This document shows, piece by piece, positions 29,579 to 33,769 of a stretch of 33,769 bases of DNA. The notes under the pieces were generated by a model. That model was not told the origin of the DNA. It did not search any database and was given only the letters and a program-made list of their open reading frames with translations. Both the position numbers and the translations under genes were made by a program. The DNA is from JBOFFC01 sp051648405. GTDB lineage: Bacteria; Planctomycetota; Planctomycetia; Pirellulales; Lacipirellulaceae. The stretch is taken from positions 1 through 33,769 of the forward strand of contig JBOFFC010000032.1 in NCBI GenBank assembly GCA_051648405.1, in the 5' to 3' direction. The stretch's first letter is position 1. Each line of letters begins with the position of its first letter.

Positions 29579-31324
29579 ATGCTACGCCTGCAAGGAATCG
29601 CCGTTTCGCCCGGCGTGGCGATCGGCGAAGCGCTCGTCCTAGACAACGAGGGATTCCGCATCCCGCGTCGGTTCTTGCCGCGCGAAGCGGTCGATCACGA
29701 GGTCGAGCGGCTCGACCTGGCGGTCGCCGACACCACGGCCGAGATCGAGCAAAACCGACGGCGCATCGCCGAGCGGCTGGGGGACGACTACGGGTCGATC
29801 TTCTCGGCCCACTCGCAGATGGTGAACGACCCCAAGCTCCGCTCGGAGCTCGAGGGGCTGATCCGCGACCGCCACTACTCGGCCGAGTACTCGGTGAGCC
29901 GCGTCCTGCGGCGCTACGCGAAGGTCTTCCAGTCGCTCGAAGGGGCGTACATGGCCGAGCGCGCGAACGACATCTTCGACATCGAGAAGCGGCTGCTGCG
30001 AAGGCTCCTCGGCGAGCGTCGCGAGGAGCTCGCCCACGTCACCTCGCCCGTGCTGGTGCTGGCGCGGAACCTGACGCCGAGCGAAACGGCGAGCATGAAG
30101 CCCGAGTTCATCCGGGCGTTCGCGACCGAGACCGGCGGTCCGGGGAGCCACACGGCGATCGTCGCCGAAGGGCTGGGGATCCCGGCCGTGGTCGGCGCCG
30201 GGGCTTTCCTCTCCGAGGTGTCGGGGGGCGAGACGGTCGTCATCGACGGGGACGAGGGGGTTGTGATCCTCCGCCCCGACGAGGAGACGCTCGCCCGCTA
30301 CCGGCACGAGGTCGCGCAGCAAAAGACGCTCGCGGCAAAGCTCGACGCCTACAAGACGCTCCCCTGCGAGACGGCCGACGGGGTCCGCGTGCAACTGCTG
30401 GGGAACATCGAGTTCCCCAACGAGGGGCCGATGTGCCTGGAGCGCGGCGTCGATGGGATCGGCCTCTACCGGACCGAGTTCCTGTACCTGATGGGGGACC
30501 GGATCCCGACCGAGGAAGAGCACTACGCCGCCTACCGCGAGGTGGCCGAGGCGATGCAGGGCCGGCCGGTGGTGATGCGGACGCTCGACCTGGGCGCCGA
30601 CAAGCTGTCGATGCTCCCCCCCCCCGAGGACGAGAAAAACCCGTTCCTCGGGCTGCGGAGCATCCGCCTGGCGCTCAAGCACGTCGACCTGTTCCGGACG
30701 CAGTTGCGGGCGATCCTGCGGGCGACGACCTCGGGGGACGTGCGGATCATGTTCCCGCTGATCAGCAACGTGCTCGAGCTGCGGCGGGCGCGGATGGTCC
30801 TCGCCGACGCGATGGAAGACCTCGAAGAAGCCGGCATCGAGTTCAACCGCGCGGTGCAGGTCGGCATGATGGTCGAGGTCCCCTCGGCCGTAGTGACGCT
30901 CGACCGGTTCGTGGACGAGGTCGATTTCTTCAGCATCGGCACCAACGACCTGGTGCAGTACACGCTGGCCGTGGACCGCAGCAACAAGGACGTCGCGGCG
31001 CTGTACACCAGCAGCGACCCGGCGGTGATCCGACTGATCAAGATGGCGATCGACATCGCGGACGGCGCGGGAGTGCCGATCAGCACGTGCGGCCAGATGA
31101 GCGGGGCGCCGCTGTACACGATGCTGCTGCTGGGGCTGGGCCTGCGGAGCTTGAGCGTCACGCCGGGCGCAGCGCTCGAGGTGAAGCGGGTGGTGCGCAC
31201 GACGACGATCGCGCACTGCCGAGAGGTCGCGGCGCGTGTGCTCTCGCTCGAGCACGCCCGCGACGTGAAGACTTACCTGCGGGAGGAGCTGATGCGGCTC
31301 TTGCCCGATCAACCGGTCGCGTAG
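29579..31324 (+). CDS. ptsI: Phosphoenolpyruvate-protein phosphotransferase (PTS enzyme I)
   Basis: A 581-residue cytoplasmic enzyme that takes phosphate from PEP and gives it to HPr. The phospho-histidine is His191 in GGPGSHTAIVAEGLGIPAVV. The PEP/Mg-binding barrel shows DGIGLYRTEFLYL, MRTLDLGADK, NPFLGLRSIRLAL, MMVEVPSAV and FSIGTNDLVQYTLAVDR. The active-site cysteine is in STCGQMSGAPLY, where many enzymes I have CGE.AGD, so an acidic residue is replaced by Gln and another by Ala. The length is normal. The ATG at 29579 has GAGGG six bases upstream. It lies in the hpf-ptsN-ptsH-ptsI series and precedes rng. Confidence 0.96.
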   Translation: MLRLQGIAVSPGVAIGEALVLDNEGFRIPRRFLPREAVDHEVERLDLAVADTTAEIEQNRRRIAERLGDDYGSIFSAHSQMVNDPKLRSELEGLIRDRHYSAEYSVSRVLRRYAKVFQSLEGAYMAERANDIFDIEKRLLRRLLGERREELAHVTSPVLVLARNLTPSETASMKPEFIRAFATETGGPGSHTAIVAEGLGIPAVVGAGAFLSEVSGGETVVIDGDEGVVILRPDEETLARYRHEVAQQKTLAAKLDAYKTLPCETADGVRVQLLGNIEFPNEGPMCLERGVDGIGLYRTEFLYLMGDRIPTEEEHYAAYREVAEAMQGRPVVMRTLDLGADKLSMLPPPEDEKNPFLGLRSIRLALKHVDLFRTQLRAILRATTSGDVRIMFPLISNVLELRRARMVLADAMEDLEEAGIEFNRAVQVGMMVEVPSAVVTLDRFVDEVDFFSIGTNDLVQYTLAVDRSNKDVAALYTSSDPAVIRLIKMAIDIADGAGVPISTCGQMSGAPLYTMLLLGLGLRSLSVTPGAALEVKRVVRTTTIAHCREVAARVLSLEHARDVKTYLREELMRLLPDQPVA

Positions 31325-31339
31325 GCGACCAACGACCCA

Positions 31340-31381
31340 ACCACACACACCCGACCACACACACCCGACCACACACACCCG
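31340..31381 (+). repeat. 14-base tandem repeat, three exact copies
   Basis: ACCACACACACCCG occurs three times without change (31340-31353, 31354-31367, 31368-31381) in the short gap between ptsI and rng. The unit is two heptamers long, fitting the 7-base period seen elsewhere. It would be a C/A-rich unstructured stretch in the rng leader. Confidence 0.95.
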
Positions 31382-31459
31382 GGCGTCACGCCGAGACTCG
31401 CGCACTTGTTGCCGACCGCCGCGTCGCCCCCTTTTCGAACCACAATTGGAAACCACCCT

Positions 31460-33136
31460 ATGAAGACCGAGATGCTGATCAACGTCTCGCAGCCGGAAGA
31501 ATGCCGGATCGCGATCGTTGAGAACGGCCAACTGGAAGAGCTCTACACCGAGCGCAGCAGCCAAGACAACTACGTCGGCAACATCTACAAGGGCCGGATC
31601 GTCAACCTCGAGCCGAGCATCCAGGCGGCGTTCGTCGATTTCGGCGTCGGCCGCAACGGCTTCCTGCACATCAGCGACGTCGAGCCGCAGTACTTCCGCC
31701 AGGGGGGCTACGACCCCGACCTGCCGATCCGGCCGGACGGCACGCAAGCGACCGACGACGACGACGAGGAAGAGGAAGAAGAGGAGTTCGACGACTTCGA
31801 CGAAGACGGCGCCAGCCCGGTCGCGACGCGCCACGCGGCGAAGTCGCGCGGCCCACGCCCGTCGGACCGCCCGCGTCCGGGCGAGCGCCCGCGCATCAAG
31901 CCTCCCATCCAGGACGTGTTCCGGCGCGGCGACGAGGTCGTCGTGCAGGTCATCAAGGAAGGGATCGGCACCAAGGGGCCGACGCTCTCGACCTACATCA
32001 GCATCCCCGGTCGTTACCTGGTCCTGATGCCGGCGCTGGGGCGGATCGGCGTTTCGCGCAAGATCGAGGACGACGACGCCCGCAAGCGGCTCCGCGGCAT
32101 CCTCCGCGAGCTGAACCCGCCGAAGGGGTTGGGCTTTATCGTCCGCACAGCGGGCACCGACCGCACGAAGCGCGAGCTGTCGCGCGACCTGGCGTACCTG
32201 CTGCGGCTGTGGAAGGTGATCGTCCGCCGCATCAAGAAGCAGGAGGGCCCGGGGGACCTGTACGAGGAGAGCGACATCGTCATCCGGACGATCCGTGACA
32301 TCTTTTCGAGCGAGATCGACGCGATCCACATCGACGAGCCGCAGGCCTACGAGCGCGCGAAGGAGTTCTTGCAATTCGTCATGCCGCGGAACGTCCACCG
32401 CCTGCACCTGTACGAGGGGCGTGAGCCGCTGTTCGCGAAGCACCGGATCGACGAGGAGATCACGCGGATCAATCAGCGCAAGGTGCCGCTGCGCGGCGGC
32501 GGGTCGCTGGTGATCGACCAGACCGAAGCGCTGGTGGCGATCGACGTGAACTCGGGGAGCTTCCGCACCGACGGGGGCGCCGAGGAGTCGGCCTTCGCGC
32601 TGAACCAGATCGCCGCCAAGGAGATCGCCCGCCAGTTGCGCTTGCGCGACTTGGGGGGGGTGATCGTCAACGACTTCATCGACATGCGTCGCGAGAAGTA
32701 CCGGCGGATCGTCGAGCGGACGCTGCACGACGCCATGAAGCGCGACCGGGCGCGGACCAAGATCCTGCGCACCAGCCCGCTGGGGCTCATCGAGATGACG
32801 CGCCAGCGCATCCGCCCGAGCCTCAAGCGCAGCGTCTACAAGGAGTGCCCCTCCTGCCTGGGGACCGGCCTCGTGAAGTCGGCCGAGAGCATGGCGATCG
32901 AGGTGATCCGCAAGCTGATGCAGGCCTCGCAGGTCGAGCGCGTCGCGAAGATCACCGTGACGGTCGAGGAAGAGGTATCGACTTACCTCAACAACCGCAA
33001 GCGGCGCGAGCTGGCGAAGCTCGAAGACGACACGCGGCTCGAGGTGATCGTCCTGGGACGCGAGGGGGCCTCCCCCGAGCACCTGCGGATCCTGTGCGAG
33101 GACGAAGCGGGCAAGGAGCTGCGGTTCATCGAGTAG
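31460..33136 (+). CDS. rng: Ribonuclease E/G family endoribonuclease
   Basis: A 558-residue RNA-cutting enzyme for rRNA maturation and mRNA decay. The S1 domain begins near residue 35 (NIYKGRIVNLEPSIQAAFVD) but is interrupted at about 85-150 by an acidic run (DDDDEEEEEEEFDDFDED) and a basic Arg/Pro segment, then resumes at DEVVVQVIKEGIGTKGPTLS. The DNase I-like catalytic part has Asp363 (AIDVNSGSF) and Asp406 (NDFIDM), 43 residues apart as in E. coli RNase E (303 and 346). The zinc-link CPSC is at 464-467. The long C-terminal scaffold of RNase E is absent, so it is RNase G-like in size. The ATG at 31460 was chosen as the homology start. rplU follows. Confidence 0.95.
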   Translation: MKTEMLINVSQPEECRIAIVENGQLEELYTERSSQDNYVGNIYKGRIVNLEPSIQAAFVDFGVGRNGFLHISDVEPQYFRQGGYDPDLPIRPDGTQATDDDDEEEEEEEFDDFDEDGASPVATRHAAKSRGPRPSDRPRPGERPRIKPPIQDVFRRGDEVVVQVIKEGIGTKGPTLSTYISIPGRYLVLMPALGRIGVSRKIEDDDARKRLRGILRELNPPKGLGFIVRTAGTDRTKRELSRDLAYLLRLWKVIVRRIKKQEGPGDLYEESDIVIRTIRDIFSSEIDAIHIDEPQAYERAKEFLQFVMPRNVHRLHLYEGREPLFAKHRIDEEITRINQRKVPLRGGGSLVIDQTEALVAIDVNSGSFRTDGGAEESAFALNQIAAKEIARQLRLRDLGGVIVNDFIDMRREKYRRIVERTLHDAMKRDRARTKILRTSPLGLIEMTRQRIRPSLKRSVYKECPSCLGTGLVKSAESMAIEVIRKLMQASQVERVAKITVTVEEEVSTYLNNRKRRELAKLEDDTRLEVIVLGREGASPEHLRILCEDEAGKELRFIE

Positions 33137-33143
33137 AAGGCTG

Positions 33144-33172
33144 TTCGCCCCGGGTCGCTGGCCCGGGGCGAA
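33144..33172 (+). terminator. Hairpin downstream of rng
   Basis: A perfect 11-bp stem (TTCGCCCCGGG and its complement) with a 7-base loop, eight bases after the rng stop. No T-tract follows; instead AAGGGGGGAG. It is probably a terminator or an mRNA 3' end protecting rng from rplU transcription. Confidence 0.6.
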
Positions 33173-33221
33173 GGGGGGAGACGGGGACTGGGGCCTCGCC
33201 AGCGCCCCGCTTTCCCGCCCC

Positions 33222-33250
33222 TCGACGGCCCTGGCCCCGGCCGCTAACCT
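33222..33250 (+). promoter_or_regulatory. Candidate promoter for rplU
   Basis: TCGACG (33222-33227), 17 bases and TAACCT (33245-33250), about 70 bases before the rplU ATG and downstream of the rng hairpin. Confidence 0.35.
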
Positions 33251-33320
33251 GTGGGGCTCGACAGAACGTCCGGCCGCCCCCGCTGGGGCGGCGACACCCC
33301 CGAACAGCTCCCCGAGTCCC

Positions 33321-33632
33321 ATGTACGCGATCATCGTCGACGGCGGCCGTCAATACAAAGTTCAGGAAGGCCAGGAGCTGGCGATCGATTACCGCGACCT
33401 CCGCGAGGGGGACTCGGTGACGTTCGACCGCGTGCTGGCCGTGGGGGAGGGCGCCGGGCTGAAGCTCGGGACGCCGACCGTCGCCGGGGCGAGCGTCACG
33501 GCCGAGGTGCTCGGCACGGGCCAAGCCGAGAAGATCGAGGTCCAGAAGCTCCGGCGGCGCAAGAACAGTCGCCGCCACACGGGCCACCGCAAGATGCTGA
33601 CCAAGGTCCGCATCAAGGCCATCGCCGGCTGA
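33321..33632 (+). CDS. rplU: 50S ribosomal protein L21
   Basis: A 103-residue ribosomal protein that binds 23S rRNA in the large subunit. It opens with the family pattern MYAIIVDGGRQYKVQEGQEL and keeps the basic C-terminal LRRRKNSRRHTGHRK with TKVRIKAIAG at the end. The length is typical. It usually precedes rpmA (L27); here the window ends in a repeat module before any such gene can be seen. rng immediately upstream is a neighbourhood also known from other bacteria. Confidence 0.97.
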   Translation: MYAIIVDGGRQYKVQEGQELAIDYRDLREGDSVTFDRVLAVGEGAGLKLGTPTVAGASVTAEVLGTGQAEKIEVQKLRRRKNSRRHTGHRKMLTKVRIKAIAG

Positions 33633-33769
33633 GTTAACGCTTAACCGCCAAGACGCCACGAGCGCCAAGGCCGCCAAGAGCTTGCACCACAGAGGACACA
33701 GAGAGCACAGAGAGAGCTTCCCAAGCGTTCTCCGTGTCCTCTGTGGTGCATTCCCGTTTCGTGGCGTCC
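33633..33769. repeat. Nested inverted word module downstream of rplU, truncated by the window end
   Basis: GTTAACGCTTAAC (33633-33645) is a small palindrome. The outer arm GACGCCACG (33652-33660) pairs with 33760-33768. The inner arm 33683-33699 (CACAGAG words, 9-base period) pairs perfectly over 17 bases with 33734-33750. The layout and the CACAGAG word match the module between the two permease genes. Confidence 0.85.

Noticed and set aside
29639..33334. A 1231-codon open frame on the minus strand across ptsI, rng and rplU
   Set aside because: It lies wholly antisense to three unmistakable genes, has His/Arg/Asp/Leu-biased composition typical of GC-rich shadow frames, and no domain is recognisable.

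Overview
This window is very GC-rich, with third codon positions mostly G or C, and reads as chromosomal DNA of a planctomycete. It is probably from the Pirellulales (Lacipirellulaceae-like). The pointers are a BBP7-family outer-membrane protein, a DUF1559/H-X9-DG pilin-like module fused to an anti-sigma-like protein, several metal-less anti-sigma-like domains, a short HPF, and GTG/TTG starts with few Shine-Dalgarno sites. This is inferred from gene families; no 16S gene is present.

Layout. 1-2121: sppA (minus) diverges from a sugar-phosphate isomerase-like gene. 2374-4763: an ECF sigma gene overlaps its putative membrane anti-sigma gene by 4 bases. 4780-6347: three small exported proteins that look like divergent paralogues with a FliL-like C-terminal pattern. 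6571-13101: a complete peptide-type ABC importer (binding protein, two permeases, one double ATPase, as in YejABEF), with multi-word repeat modules between and after its later genes. 13203-16295: an unknown protein, then an ECF sigma gene and its putative anti-sigma/pseudopilin fusion, all on minus. 16801-18072: an orphan ParA ATPase divergent from a small unknown protein. 18135-21504: aroB, a LuxR/FixJ-type regulator and dprA. 21889-24504: the BBP7 protein convergent with a TPR protein. 24899-27229: a large membrane protein with two anti-sigma-like modules. 27565-33632: hpf, ptsN, ptsH, ptsI, rng and rplU.

How the genes work together. The last block links translation and RNA decay (HPF, RNase E/G, L21) with a phosphotransfer chain (EI to HPr to EIIA) and has no sugar permease. 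That suggests a regulatory PTS resembling the proteobacterial hpf-ptsN-npr locus. Two sigma/anti-sigma pairs and one orphan anti-sigma-like protein point to several envelope-signalling routes.

Most unusual signal. Intergenic regions hold short 'words' with periods of 7, 8, 9, 10, 14 or 15 bases (TTGGTCA, GCAGCAG, TCAGCGG, AATCACC, ATTCCGC, GCGCAAAG, GGCACAGAG). They are often arranged as nested or interleaved inverted repeats. One module supplies the start codon of a permease gene, one supplies the stop codon of the ATPase gene, one ends at a start codon, and an in-frame 15-base array extends HPr. No tRNA, rRNA, CRISPR array, transposase or integrase was recognised.
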